From NCBI GenBank assembly GCA_022826565.1, contig JAJDUP010000018.1, positions 1 to 64,000 of the forward strand: a DNA stretch of 64,000 bases, written 5' to 3'. Below the pieces are notes generated by a model. That model was given only the letters and a program-made list of their open reading frames with translations. It did no database searches and was not told the DNA's origin. Source of the stretch: Gemmatimonadota bacterium (GTDB lineage: Bacteria; Gemmatimonadota; Gemmatimonadetes; Longimicrobiales; Gaopeijiaceae). Shown here one piece after another: positions 1 through 8,255 of the stretch (position 1 is the first letter of the stretch; each line of letters begins with the position of its first letter). Both the position numbers and the translations under genes were made by a program.

Positions 1-352
1 CGGCCAGCGCCACGCCCGCTTGTCCGTTCGCCTCACGTATCGCCATGCCCTCGACGATACTACATTCGGGATCGCGTTACCAGACCCCCCCCCACGATCC
101 GCTTCAGGGGGACGCTCACCACGGGCTGACCGAACAGTTACGTCCGGGAGCGTTCGAGAGCGTCGATCTACATCCCGTTCAGTAAACACGAACTGATAAG
201 GGAACAGGAATCATAAAAACGGGTGTAACTATATGAATAACAACATGTTATAATTTATTTTCCCATCGAGCTATGGAAACGCCCCTGAGGACCGTGTAGA
301 GTCTCTCTCGCTTGATCGCAGAGACGACTCACTCGAAGGGGATGCTTCAGGG
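1..352. other. Left-edge region without a recognised gene
   Basis: No coding frame here could be matched to a family. The left part is GC-rich with a run of C near position 90. From about 205 to 262 the composition turns strongly AT-rich, which fits a promoter region for the operon that starts at 353. Confidence 0.5.
249..254 (+). promoter_or_regulatory. Candidate -10 box (TATAAT)
   Basis: A perfect TATAAT lies in the only AT-rich stretch near the left edge, about 100 bases upstream of the thioredoxin/propeller/peptide operon. No good -35 box is visible at the usual distance, so this is a composition-based guess. Confidence 0.3.
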
Positions 353-577
353 ATGGTTGCACAAAAGCCGGGCTCCACGAATCGAATCGCAGCGCCGCTG
401 ATGAGCGTGTTCGCAAGACTGCGAACAGCGCCGTGTGCGCTGCTCCTGGCGGCTCTCGCCGCCCTTGTCGCCACGACTCTTGTGTTGCCGAGACCATCGG
501 GCGCCCTTCGGGACGTCTCACGCCGGGGGTGCATCGTGAACGGAAAGTACCAGACACGAAAGAAGGTGCTGTCATGA
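353..577 (+). CDS. Small hydrophobic hypothetical protein, translationally coupled to the next gene
   Basis: This 74-residue frame has a hydrophobic stretch (LLLAALAALVATTLVL) after a short basic segment, like a signal peptide or single membrane anchor, then a short tail with one Cys (RGCIVNG). Its TGA overlaps the ATG of the thioredoxin-like gene (ATGA, 574-577), which supports translation. The start could also be the ATG at 401, which leaves a better signal-like N-terminus. No family is recognised. By position it may be a leader or a diverged member of the small secreted peptides found further down this operon. Confidence 0.4.
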   Translation: MVAQKPGSTNRIAAPLMSVFARLRTAPCALLLAALAALVATTLVLPRPSGALRDVSRRGCIVNGKYQTRKKVLS

Positions 578-1101
578 AAGCGGTGACGAAGCACATCTGG
601 GAGGTGGGAAGCACCTGGAGATCACTCTTCCGGAAACCACTCAGTGTCCCGGGATGGCAGGGTATCGCACTGGTGCTGGCGTGCGTCCTCTTTTCCTTCT
701 CGGCGGTACGAACCCGGCTTGACGACAAACGCTTCGAAGCGTTTCTCGAGACCGCCGGCGCACCGGGGGCGAGTGTGGCCTTCGTAACGACTGCCGCGGA
801 CTGTCTCGCTCTGATGGAAGACGTGAACGACCTCGCCGGGCAACTCACCGTTCCGACCCGCATCTACGTCATCGAAGACGGGGTGTCCGCTTCCGATCTG
901 GACAAGCTGATCGCGGCCAACAACGGCGCGACAACAATGGAGCCTGTACCGTGGCGTTCGGTAGTGCCGATAGGACGAATGCTCCATACGCCTTTTGCCG
1001 TCGCCTTTCGGGAGGACGGCAGCGTCCTCTTCGCGGAGAGCATCAGTGGCCCGAACTCACTGTCAGTGGACTCATTCCAGGAGAGGATGGGAGCACTGTG
1101 A
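574..1101 (+). CDS. Membrane-anchored thioredoxin-like protein with a single Cys
   Basis: The product has 175 residues. One transmembrane segment at about residues 28-46 (GWQGIALVLACVLFSFSAV) would place the rest outside the cytoplasm. The soluble part begins with a strand and a Cys (VAFVTTAADCLALMED), followed by alternating strands and helices, and ends with FAVAFREDGSVLFAES, where thioredoxin-like folds have their last strands. The second Cys of a CxxC is replaced (CLAL), so classical disulfide exchange is unlikely; it could bind or reduce a mixed disulfide. Both ends overlap neighbours by 4 bp (ATGA, GTGA), tying it to the propeller and peptides. The fold is inferred from pattern and from the equivalent genes at 51563 and 56321. 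Confidence 0.6.
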   Translation: MKAVTKHIWEVGSTWRSLFRKPLSVPGWQGIALVLACVLFSFSAVRTRLDDKRFEAFLETAGAPGASVAFVTTAADCLALMEDVNDLAGQLTVPTRIYVIEDGVSASDLDKLIAANNGATTMEPVPWRSVVPIGRMLHTPFAVAFREDGSVLFAESISGPNSLSVDSFQERMGAL

Positions 1102-2123
1102 TTCGTCCGTTACCAAGCCTGGCCCTGTTGATCCTGGCAGTCGCATGCGCCGATAGCCCCAATGCACCCATGCTATTCACCAAAGGGTCGGCCGACCGGC
1201 TAGTGCGCGCGCCCGAGTACGACACGATCTGGCACTATGGAAGCATCCAGGACACCCTGTTCGGCAGTCCGACGCGACTTGCTGCGACGCCGGACAACGC
1301 TCTGTATGTGCTGGACCCCATGCTTCAACAGGTGGTGAAGTTCTCACCGCACGGGGACGTGGAATGGAGGTGGGGCTCCAAGGGTGAAGGCCCTGGTGAA
1401 GTCGCCAACGCACGGGCCCTGGACGCGACCCCTCACGGAGGCGTGTTGCTGGCGGATTCCGGGAATTGCCGCCTGGTGCTCCTTTCGCCGGGCGGACTGC
1501 TTGAGCGTGAGCAGACCATCGTTTGCGACGATTTCAGCCTGATCGAAGGGGTGGCGGTTCTGTCGTCGGGCGACATAGTACTCGACACCAACAGAATGGC
1601 CGTCCCCTGGATTCTGGTGACACCGGAAGGTGGGCAGGTCGACATCACCCCACCGTGGTCCGGGTTCCAGACACTGCACTTCCTTCAGCGTTACGGCAAT
1701 ACTGCCGCATCGCACGATGACGTCTGGGTCTTCGGTTTCGAAACCGGTAACGGTTGGTTCGCCATGGAAGGTCGACAGGTCCTGGGCACATACCCCTATG
1801 TCGAGCACACCGAATTCCCCGACATTGTTGTCAACCGCAGCGAAAACACAACAATGTGGAGAATGGCGGCGCGGCCCGCCTACTCGGCCTTTTCGATGGA
1901 TGTATGGCGCGACACGATGTACGTGATCCCCGGTGGCCGCACAAGCAACCGGATGCGGGTAATCGACAAGTACGACATCAAAAACGGCCGCTATCTGTTT
2001 TCACAGGAGCTTCCCGACGTTGTGGCGGACTTCGCAGTAACGGGAGATCGTACATTTGTGCTGGACAATCGCGAACTGTACCCCCAGGTCACTTCACTGG
2101 TATGGAAAGGAAATGAAGGATGA
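1098..2123 (+). CDS. 6-bladed beta-propeller lipoprotein
   Basis: A GTG start at 1098 overlaps the upstream stop (GTGA) and gives a 341-residue protein with a lipoprotein signal ending at Cys17 (LLILAVAC). Repeated blades are visible as strand-turn units such as NALYVLDPMLQQVVKFSPHG and GGVLLADSGNCRLVLLSPGG, with GEGPGE at residues 96-101. That motif recurs in the propellers at 34787, 52378, 54177 and (as GEGPDE) 56962. This matches the 6-bladed beta-propeller lipoproteins common in Bacteroidota and Gemmatimonadota, whose biochemical role is mostly unknown. It is probably anchored in the envelope. Its 4-bp overlaps with the thioredoxin-like gene and the first Cys peptide suggest they act together. 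Confidence 0.8.
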   Translation: MIRPLPSLALLILAVACADSPNAPMLFTKGSADRLVRAPEYDTIWHYGSIQDTLFGSPTRLAATPDNALYVLDPMLQQVVKFSPHGDVEWRWGSKGEGPGEVANARALDATPHGGVLLADSGNCRLVLLSPGGLLEREQTIVCDDFSLIEGVAVLSSGDIVLDTNRMAVPWILVTPEGGQVDITPPWSGFQTLHFLQRYGNTAASHDDVWVFGFETGNGWFAMEGRQVLGTYPYVEHTEFPDIVVNRSENTTMWRMAARPAYSAFSMDVWRDTMYVIPGGRTSNRMRVIDKYDIKNGRYLFSQELPDVVADFAVTGDRTFVLDNRELYPQVTSLVWKGNEG

Positions 2124-2350
2124 AACAAGCCACATTCTCGAGTGCGAGATCGATAGGTAGCGTGGCCCTATTGGTTGCAGCGATACTCGGCATCGTCACG
2201 CCACCCAGCATGCGAGCGGAGACAGGCGCCAGGTGCCTGGGGCACGATCAGATCTGCTCCATGGAAATCACGACGAGCTGTCTCTTCTGGATATTCTTCT
2301 GTAGAGACGATGTCACATACACCTATTATTCCTCGCACCACACTCACTGA
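2120..2350 (+). CDS. Cys-rich secreted peptide 1 (locus A)
   Basis: The ATG overlaps the propeller stop (ATGA). The product has 76 residues: a Sec signal (hydrophobic VALLVAAILGIVTPP, cleavage probably near MRAETG) and a mature peptide of about 43 residues with four Cys (C-x6-C-x7-C-x6-C). The C-terminus is aromatic and His-rich (VTYTYYSSHHTH). Four cysteines in a secreted peptide suggest two disulfides. No known family is recognised. It is the first of three tandem peptides with similar design (2432, 2696), which share an aromatic tail after the last Cys. Confidence 0.65.
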   Translation: MKQATFSSARSIGSVALLVAAILGIVTPPSMRAETGARCLGHDQICSMEITTSCLFWIFFCRDDVTYTYYSSHHTH

Positions 2351-2431
2351 CGCCCTTATCGGCGTCATGGAAGCCCAAAGAGAAGAGACGACAACTACAC
2401 TACGGCAAACAATGCCGGATACGGAGCAAAA

Positions 2432-2650
2432 ATGAAAAAGACAATGCGCAGTACAATTGCAACGTTCACCGTCTTGGCGATGTTGGCGATCGCCGTGGCA
2501 GACGCGGCAACCCCAAGGAGCGCTGAGGCACAACTATCGGTGTTGTGTGCGGGTGATTCGGCGCCAATCTGCGGGGAGAGAAAGACCTGCGTCGGCATCC
2601 TCTGGTGGAAACGGTGCCAGACTGACAGCTTCTACTGGGATGTGCAGTAG
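2432..2650 (+). CDS. Cys-rich secreted peptide 2 (locus A)
   Basis: The product has 72 residues: a basic start (MKKTMR), hydrophobic core (FTVLAMLAIAVADAA) and probable cleavage after AEA. The mature part holds four Cys (C-x7-C-x5-C-x8-C) with WW before the fourth and ends SFYWDVQ. It lies 81 bases after peptide 1 on the same strand. The purine-rich sequence before the ATG (GGAGCAAAA) is a plausible ribosome site. Family unknown; the signal peptide, paired cysteines and position make it a real gene in my view. Confidence 0.65.
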   Translation: MKKTMRSTIATFTVLAMLAIAVADAATPRSAEAQLSVLCAGDSAPICGERKTCVGILWWKRCQTDSFYWDVQ

Positions 2651-2695
2651 GCAGGATCAACGAGAACATTACTCTTGAAAGCGAGAGGAAGGACA

Positions 2696-2929
2696 ATGAA
2701 TAATACAATCAGGACGGTCATGATCGCGGTGTTTCTGGGAACCAGTCTCATGGCGGTATCAGGGGCCCGGGTAGCCGCGGCTCACGCATCCGCGTGCGGA
2801 TACGGAACAAGGCACTGTTCCGAGGTGGAACATTGCTTCTCCCCCGACTTCAGCGTACTGAGTCTTCCGGTTTGGGTGATGGGTTTGTTCGTCGACTTGT
2901 GCGAGACGACCTTTACCTACTATCCATGA
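2696..2929 (+). CDS. Cys-rich secreted peptide 3 (locus A)
   Basis: ATG 2696 was chosen over the upstream start at 2675 because GAGGAAGG lies just before it. The product has 77 residues with a signal peptide (MIAVFLGTSLMAVSGARVAAAHA) and four Cys, the last after a long hydrophobic stretch (SVLSLPVWVMGLFVDLC). The end ETTFTYYP resembles the DVTYTYY tail of peptide 1. The long hydrophobic segment between the third and fourth Cys is unlike peptides 1 and 2 and might associate with membrane. Last gene of the operon; a large stem-loop follows. Confidence 0.65.
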   Translation: MNNTIRTVMIAVFLGTSLMAVSGARVAAAHASACGYGTRHCSEVEHCFSPDFSVLSLPVWVMGLFVDLCETTFTYYP

Positions 2930-2983
2930 TGTCGGGCTAGGCGCACGGGACTGTCGGCGAAGCTGACATGCGGCGGACCGGGT

Positions 2984-3027
2984 CATCCGGGTCGGGGACT
3001 CCGTCGGAGAAATCCCCGGCCCGGATG
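2984..3027 (+). terminator. Large stem-loop after the locus A operon
   Basis: CATCCGGGTCGGGGA (2984-2998) pairs with TCCCCGGCCCGGATG (3013-3027), 15 bp with one G-U position; the 14-base loop contains a small CTCCG/CGGAG pairing. There is no T-run, so it is either a non-canonical terminator or an mRNA 3' end stabiliser between the peptide operon and the peptidase gene. Confidence 0.45.
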
Positions 3028-3193
3028 AGGCCGCTTCCAGGTCTCGCCGTGGTGGAGTTCCAAGGCACGAGTCGTTGCGTTGGGAGGGTGGGTGACAGGG
3101 ATTCCCGAGGGTTCCAATCGTGCCGCCGTGAGGGCCTTGTGCCCGTGGTTACATTAGTGAAAAGCGCTTGAAATCCTGGATTTGGAAGGAACC

Positions 3194-3223
3194 ATGTCGC
3201 AAATCACTAACGGTCTGCCGTGA
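3194..3223 (+). CDS. Nine-codon leader peptide coupled to the M28 peptidase
   Basis: ATG 3194 follows a good ribosome site (GGAAGGAACC) and encodes MSQITNGLP before a TGA that overlaps the GTG start of the peptidase (GTGA, 3220-3223). The peptidase GTG lacks its own ribosome site, so ribosomes may reach it by reinitiation from this short frame. The alternative is a sequence error or frameshift that would make this the true N-terminus of the peptidase. Confidence 0.4.
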   Translation: MSQITNGLP

Positions 3224-5013
3224 GTCTGGTCGAATCCGCTCTCGGAGACGTCTCTTTCGACCTGGGCTGGAGCCTGATCGAGAGGTTCGCGGTCCTCGTT
3301 CGCGAGTCGGGTTCGGCGGACGAGCGGGCCGCCGCCCACTTCATCGTCTCGCGCCTCGATGCGCTGGACATCCCTTACGACCTGCACGAGCCGAAACTGT
3401 ATCTCTCTGTGCCGCGGAGCGGTGCGGTCGAGGTCGCGGGTGCCACGATGGCCGGAAAACCGCCCTCGTTTTCGGTTTCGACCGACTCGAAGGGACTGAC
3501 CGGGGAGCCGGTCCACGTGCCCGCCACCACCGTCCGCGGCGGATCGGACCTGTTCAAGTCGGTGGTCGAAGGCGAGATCCCGGATCTGCGAGGCAAGATC
3601 GTGGTTACCGAGGGGCTTGCCATGCCGGTGTCGGTGGCGCTTTTCGAGGCGGCCGGTGCAGCCGGGCAGATCTACATCAACCCGGGCAGCCGCGTGCACT
3701 GGGGGATCTGCACCTCGATCTGGGGGGCGCCGACCGAGGAGCAACTCGGGCAGAAGCCGTCCACTCCGGTCGTGGCGGTCAACAGGCCCGACGGCGACCG
3801 GCTGATCGAGGCGATCGAGGCCGGGGAAGAGCAGGTCACCCTTCATACGGAGCTTGCGGAAGGGTGGTCCACCTGCTCGGTGCCGGTGGCCCGCATCGAG
3901 GGTGAAAGCGAGGAATTCGTTCTGGTCCACGGACACTACGATTCGTGGGACATCGGGATCGGGGACAATGCGGTCGGCGACGCGACTCTCCTGGAACTCG
4001 CGCGCATCTTTCACACGCATAGCGAAGGAATGCGGCGGTCGTTGCGCGTAGCCTGGTGGCCCGCGCACTCGACCGGGCGATACGGGGGATCGACCTGGTA
4101 TGCCGACGAGTTCGGGCTCGACCTGCGACATCGCTGCGTCGCCGCGGTCAACATCGACTCGCCCGGTTGCTGGCGTGCCACCCGGTACGACGAGGTCGCC
4201 TGGATGGCCGAGACAGAGGATGTCTGCCGTTCGTCGATCCAGTCCGTGGCAGGGATCGAGCCCGGCCGCCAGCGTCCCCTCCGGGCCGGAGACTACTCCT
4301 TCAACCAACTCGGCATCAGTTCATTCTTCATGCTCCTCTCGAACATCCCCGCCGAGGAGCGCGAACGCCTGGGCTTTTATCCCGTCGGCGGCTGCGGCGG
4401 CAACATCGCGTGGCATACGGAATGGGACCGGATCGAGGTGGCCGACCGCGCCAACCTCGAGCGTGACCTGCGCATCTACCTGACTGCGCTCAGCGAGTTC
4501 CTCACCGCCGAGATTCTGCCGCTGGACTTCCGCAAGACCGCGGCGGAGCTGAGCGAGGCACTCGCCGACTACGAAACGAAGGCCTTCAAGAAGTTCGACC
4601 TGAGTGCGGTGCGAAAAGCCCTCGATGCCGTCATTCTCAGGCTCGACCATCTCTATTCGAAGATCGAAGAAGGTGCGTTGCCGCCCGAAGTCGCCAACGA
4701 CCTCCTGCTGAGGCTCGGCCGCGTGCTGGTGCCCATAGGATACTCGGAGAGACCTCGCTTCGAGCACGACCCGGCCACCCCGCGCGTCCCGATCCCCAGG
4801 CTCGCGAAGCTGCACGAGCTTCCGGAGCTGGTCGAAGCGGAGTCGGAGCGGCTGCCGTTCGTCCGGACGGAGTTGCGCCGTCAGGCCAACGAGGTCGCGC
4901 AGTGCCTCACGGAGGCGATCTGGCTGCTCGACCTCTTTGCCCCGATGCCGGTGCCCGAGACTCCGAAGGGCAAACGCGCCAAGAAGAAGAAGAAGCCGAA
5001 GAAGAAGAAGTAA
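3220..5013 (+). CDS. M28 family metallopeptidase (PA-domain aminopeptidase)
   Basis: The 597-residue product has an N-terminal helix and strand segment, a PA-like insert around residues 90-190, and an M28 zinc-peptidase core: HGHYDSWDIGIGDNAVGDAT holds the first His/Asp and the bridging Asp, and the later acidic and His segments (STWYADEFG, GNIAWHTEWD) fit the family. A helical region follows, and the protein ends in a striking Lys-rich tail (KGKRAKKKKKPKKKK). No signal peptide is seen, so it is probably cytoplasmic. Start is GTG 3220, coupled to a short leader frame. The convergent racemase gene ends 31 bases downstream. Confidence 0.82.
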   Translation: MSLVESALGDVSFDLGWSLIERFAVLVRESGSADERAAAHFIVSRLDALDIPYDLHEPKLYLSVPRSGAVEVAGATMAGKPPSFSVSTDSKGLTGEPVHVPATTVRGGSDLFKSVVEGEIPDLRGKIVVTEGLAMPVSVALFEAAGAAGQIYINPGSRVHWGICTSIWGAPTEEQLGQKPSTPVVAVNRPDGDRLIEAIEAGEEQVTLHTELAEGWSTCSVPVARIEGESEEFVLVHGHYDSWDIGIGDNAVGDATLLELARIFHTHSEGMRRSLRVAWWPAHSTGRYGGSTWYADEFGLDLRHRCVAAVNIDSPGCWRATRYDEVAWMAETEDVCRSSIQSVAGIEPGRQRPLRAGDYSFNQLGISSFFMLLSNIPAEERERLGFYPVGGCGGNIAWHTEWDRIEVADRANLERDLRIYLTALSEFLTAEILPLDFRKTAAELSEALADYETKAFKKFDLSAVRKALDAVILRLDHLYSKIEEGALPPEVANDLLLRLGRVLVPIGYSERPRFEHDPATPRVPIPRLAKLHELPELVEAESERLPFVRTELRRQANEVAQCLTEAIWLLDLFAPMPVPETPKGKRAKKKKKPKKKK

Positions 5014-5044
5014 TCGACCGCCGCAACGCGCGGCTGCGGGCAGT

Positions 5045-5779
5045 TCAGACCAGCACCGGCTTCAGTTGCTTGCGCGGGGTGGGGTAGGCCGTCGGGGAAG
5101 GCGCCAGGCCGGCCACCACCAACGTTTCCGCGAGCTTCAGCGACGCCACCGCCGGATTGACCACCGGCACGCCCAGTTCCCGCTGCAGGTCGCGCGCCAC
5201 ATCGAGGAACCCCATCGTCATGCAGCCGAGGACGAGGGCGTCCGCCCCGCCGCGAACAAGGTCCCGTCCCGCCTGCTCCATCTCGGCCACCACCTCGTCG
5301 CGGCGGCGGCGCAGTTCCAGCACCGGGACGTCCACCGCGCGCACCGCGGTGAGGAACCCCTCCACCCCATGCGCACGCATCTGGCGCCTCACCGCGGGCA
5401 CCACCTCATCCACCACCGTCAGCACGGCGAAGCGCGACCCCAGCTGCGCCGCCAGATGCGCGCTGGCCTGACCCGGCCCCACCACCGGAATGCCCGTCAC
5501 CTCCCTCGCGCCGCTCAGCCCCGGGTCGCCGAAGCAGCCCACGATGATTGCGTTCGCACCCTCCGCCTCCAGCTTCGGCGCGGCATCGAGCAGCCCCGGG
5601 ACGGACAGATACTCCTCCGCGCACGATTCGATGGACGGCGGCCCGGTCTCGCAGTCGCGCACCGAGACGGTCGTGCCGGGAGCGGCGTGGCGTTCCAGGT
5701 ATTCCTTCCGCCGCGTCAGTTCGCGGCGTCCCAACGGACCGCGGGAGAGTGGGCCGGGGATCAGGTAGGTCACGTGCAT
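5045..5779 (-). CDS. Aspartate/glutamate (hydantoin-type) racemase family protein
   Basis: A 244-residue cytoplasmic protein with the two catalytic-Cys motifs of the cofactor-independent Asp/Glu/hydantoin racemase fold: NAIIVGCFGDPGL near residue 81 and DALVLGCMTMGF near residue 188. The N-terminus (MHVTYLIPGP) has the expected first strand. A GGAGA ribosome site lies 6 bases before the ATG. It is alone on this strand and convergent with the peptidase; 90 bases separate it from the divergent choice-of-anchor B gene. Substrate (amino acid or hydantoin) cannot be decided. Confidence 0.82.
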   Translation of the reverse strand: MHVTYLIPGPLSRGPLGRRELTRRKEYLERHAAPGTTVSVRDCETGPPSIESCAEEYLSVPGLLDAAPKLEAEGANAIIVGCFGDPGLSGAREVTGIPVVGPGQASAHLAAQLGSRFAVLTVVDEVVPAVRRQMRAHGVEGFLTAVRAVDVPVLELRRRRDEVVAEMEQAGRDLVRGGADALVLGCMTMGFLDVARDLQRELGVPVVNPAVASLKLAETLVVAGLAPSPTAYPTPRKQLKPVLV

Positions 5780-5869
5780 GTCGGTCTCCGGGGGCAGCCT
5801 TGTCCAACCAGCAGATTAGTGTCAGCGTTCATAGTTCGGCATCCTTCGAGAATACTGGCTGGAAGAGGA

Positions 5870-8236
5870 ATGAGGTACATGCGAGACATACTTTGTCGTG
5901 CGGCGCTGTTGCTTGCGGGGCTTGCCCTGCTGCCCGGTTCACTGCAGGCGCAGGGGTTCGCGTCGAGCGTTGTGGTTGCCGGAGACGAAGTTCTGGTCGC
6001 CGAGCCGCGCGCCGGCGGCGACGAGGGCGGAATCGTCTACGTCTACACACGCACCGCCGACGGGTGGATCGAGGGGGCGCGTCTGGTGCACCCCGAGCCC
6101 TCCGCCGAGAACGGATTCGGCATGAGCCTGGCGCTGTCGGGAGACCGGCTGCTGGTGACCTCCGTGAACCCGGGATCGCCCGAGAGCGCGGCCGTCCTTT
6201 CGTACAGCAGGACCGCCGGCGGATGGAGCCACGACGGGCGCATCATGGCGGAAGGCCTGCCCGAAGACATGATCCTCGGGATGACCATGGCCATGAGCGG
6301 TGACGTCGCGGCGATCGGCGCGGTGTCGCGATCCGGCGCGAGCACCGTGTTCGTCTTCCGCAACGTCGACGGCGCATGGACCCAGGAGGCGATGCTCAAC
6401 GATCCCGCAGCCGGACAGAGGTCCGGATTCGCGGGAACGCTGGCCGTTTCCCCGGAGATGCTGGTCGTCGGTGCCCCGCTGGCGGAATCGCAGGCGGGCA
6501 TCGCGTACATATACGAACGCGGACAGGACGGATGGACCGTGACCGGCGAAATCGCGAGCCCCGATGGAGAGGGGTCGTTCTTCGGCACCTCGGCGATGTT
6601 CCTCGGCGACCGCATCCTGGTCTCCGCCGGCAGCCCGTTCGGCCAGCCCGGGAGCGTGATCACATTCGCGCAGCAGGACGGCGAATGGACGGAAACCGGC
6701 CGTCTCGCGGCCTTCGACGGCGGCGCGGGCGACGGATTCGGGTCGACGATGGCGTCGGACGGGAGCACGCTCTGGGTCGGCGCCCCCGGGGCCAACAGCC
6801 GCCGCGGCGGGATCTACGAATTCGCCGCCGCCGGCACGGGCGACTGGTCCTCCGTGACGAAGATCACCGCCCCCCAGCCGGAGGCGGGAGACTGGATGGG
6901 AACCGTCGTTGCCCAGGCCGGCGATGTCCTCGTCTCCGGCATGCCCCGCGACGACTACGGTCTCGGCACCGCCCTCATCTTCGACCGCGCCGGCGACGGG
7001 TGGAACGCCGGCCAGTCCATCCTGACGGAGGTCGAGGGCTACGAAGCCGTGCTGGGCGAGCAGCTCGACTGCGCCGAGGGCGAGGCCTCCGTCTTCGGCT
7101 GCAGCGACGTCGATCTCGTGTCCTTCGTCCCCGTCGAGGACCTCGGCGGCGCCCGCGGCGTCCGCGTCAACGACGTCTGGGGGTGGACCGACTCCGAGAC
7201 CGGCCAGGACTACGCGATCGTCGGCCGCATGGACGGCACCTCGTTCGTCGACGTAACCGACCCCGTCAACCCCGTCGTCGTCGGCAACCTGCCCAAGCCC
7301 GAATCGGCCCCCGGCAGCTCCTGGCGCGACATGAAGGTGTACATGGACCACGTCTACATCGTCGCGGACGGCGCCGCCGATCACGGCATGCAGGTCTTCG
7401 ACCTCACCCGCCTGCGCGACTTCTCCGGGACCATGCTCACCTTCGACGAGGACGTCCACTACGACCTTCTCCACAGCGTCCACAACATCGTCATCAACGA
7501 AGAGACCGGCTTCGCATACGCCGTCGGCAGCAGCGGCGGCGGCAACACGTGCGGCGGCGGCCTCCACATGATCGACATCCGGGACCCGAAAAACCCGACC
7601 TTCGCCGGCTGCTTCGCCCACCCCAACACCGGGCGCCGCGGCACCGGCTACTCGCACGACGCCCAGTGCGTCATCTACAACGGCCCCGACGAGGAACACG
7701 CCGACAGGGAGATCTGCTTCGGCTCCAACGAGACGGCGCTCAGCATCGCCGACGTCACCGACAAGGAGAACCCGGTCGTGCTCGGGCTGGCCGACTACCC
7801 CAACGTCGCCTACACCCACCAGGGATGGCTCACCGAAGACCAGTCCTACTTCTACATGAACGACGAACTGGACGAGGTGCAGGGCATGGTGTCGAACACG
7901 CGGACGCTGATCTTCGACGTCACAGACCTCGACGAGCCGCTGCTGCTCAAGGAGCACTTCTCGGAGAACACGTCGAGCGATCACAACCTGTATATCCAGG
8001 GCAACCTGATGTACCAGTCCAACTACAACAGCGGGCTGCGCGTCTTCGACATCACCGACGTGGAGAACCCCCGCGAGGTGGCCTTCTTCGACACCGTCCC
8101 CGGCGAGGACTCCCCCTCGATGGACGGCTCCTGGAGCAATTACCCCTTCTTCGAGTCCGGCATCATCGTCGTCACGTCGGGCCGCCAGGGGATGTTCCTC
8201 GTGAAGAAGCGGGACCGGACGCCGGTTTCCCAGTAA
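5870..8236 (+). CDS. Choice-of-anchor B family secreted protein (FG-GAP plus LVIVD propellers)
   Basis: Start ATG 5870, with GGAAGAGG just upstream (ATG 5879 also possible), gives 788 residues with a Sec signal ending near LQAQG. The N-terminal half is a set of FG-GAP-like repeats (FGMSLALSGDRLLV, FGTSAMFLGDRILV, FGSTMASDGSTLWV). The second half has LVIVD-type repeats (SFVDVTDPVNPVVVGNLP, LHMIDIRDPKNPTFAGC, LRVFDITDVENPREV), the hallmark of choice-of-anchor B proteins. It is probably exported or surface-bound. It is followed at 19 bases by a YncE-like propeller and then a VCBS lipoprotein, all secreted propellers in one likely operon. Confidence 0.85.
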   Translation: MRYMRDILCRAALLLAGLALLPGSLQAQGFASSVVVAGDEVLVAEPRAGGDEGGIVYVYTRTADGWIEGARLVHPEPSAENGFGMSLALSGDRLLVTSVNPGSPESAAVLSYSRTAGGWSHDGRIMAEGLPEDMILGMTMAMSGDVAAIGAVSRSGASTVFVFRNVDGAWTQEAMLNDPAAGQRSGFAGTLAVSPEMLVVGAPLAESQAGIAYIYERGQDGWTVTGEIASPDGEGSFFGTSAMFLGDRILVSAGSPFGQPGSVITFAQQDGEWTETGRLAAFDGGAGDGFGSTMASDGSTLWVGAPGANSRRGGIYEFAAAGTGDWSSVTKITAPQPEAGDWMGTVVAQAGDVLVSGMPRDDYGLGTALIFDRAGDGWNAGQSILTEVEGYEAVLGEQLDCAEGEASVFGCSDVDLVSFVPVEDLGGARGVRVNDVWGWTDSETGQDYAIVGRMDGTSFVDVTDPVNPVVVGNLPKPESAPGSSWRDMKVYMDHVYIVADGAADHGMQVFDLTRLRDFSGTMLTFDEDVHYDLLHSVHNIVINEETGFAYAVGSSGGGNTCGGGLHMIDIRDPKNPTFAGCFAHPNTGRRGTGYSHDAQCVIYNGPDEEHADREICFGSNETALSIADVTDKENPVVLGLADYPNVAYTHQGWLTEDQSYFYMNDELDEVQGMVSNTRTLIFDVTDLDEPLLLKEHFSENTSSDHNLYIQGNLMYQSNYNSGLRVFDITDVENPREVAFFDTVPGEDSPSMDGSWSNYPFFESGIIVVTSGRQGMFLVKKRDRTPVSQ

Positions 8237-8255
8237 CGGGGGGCTCAGAAAAGAA

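Noticed and set aside
4937-5869. N-terminal extension of the choice-of-anchor B frame over the racemase gene
   Set aside because: It is antisense to the racemase; the signal peptide and ribosome site show the true start at 5870.
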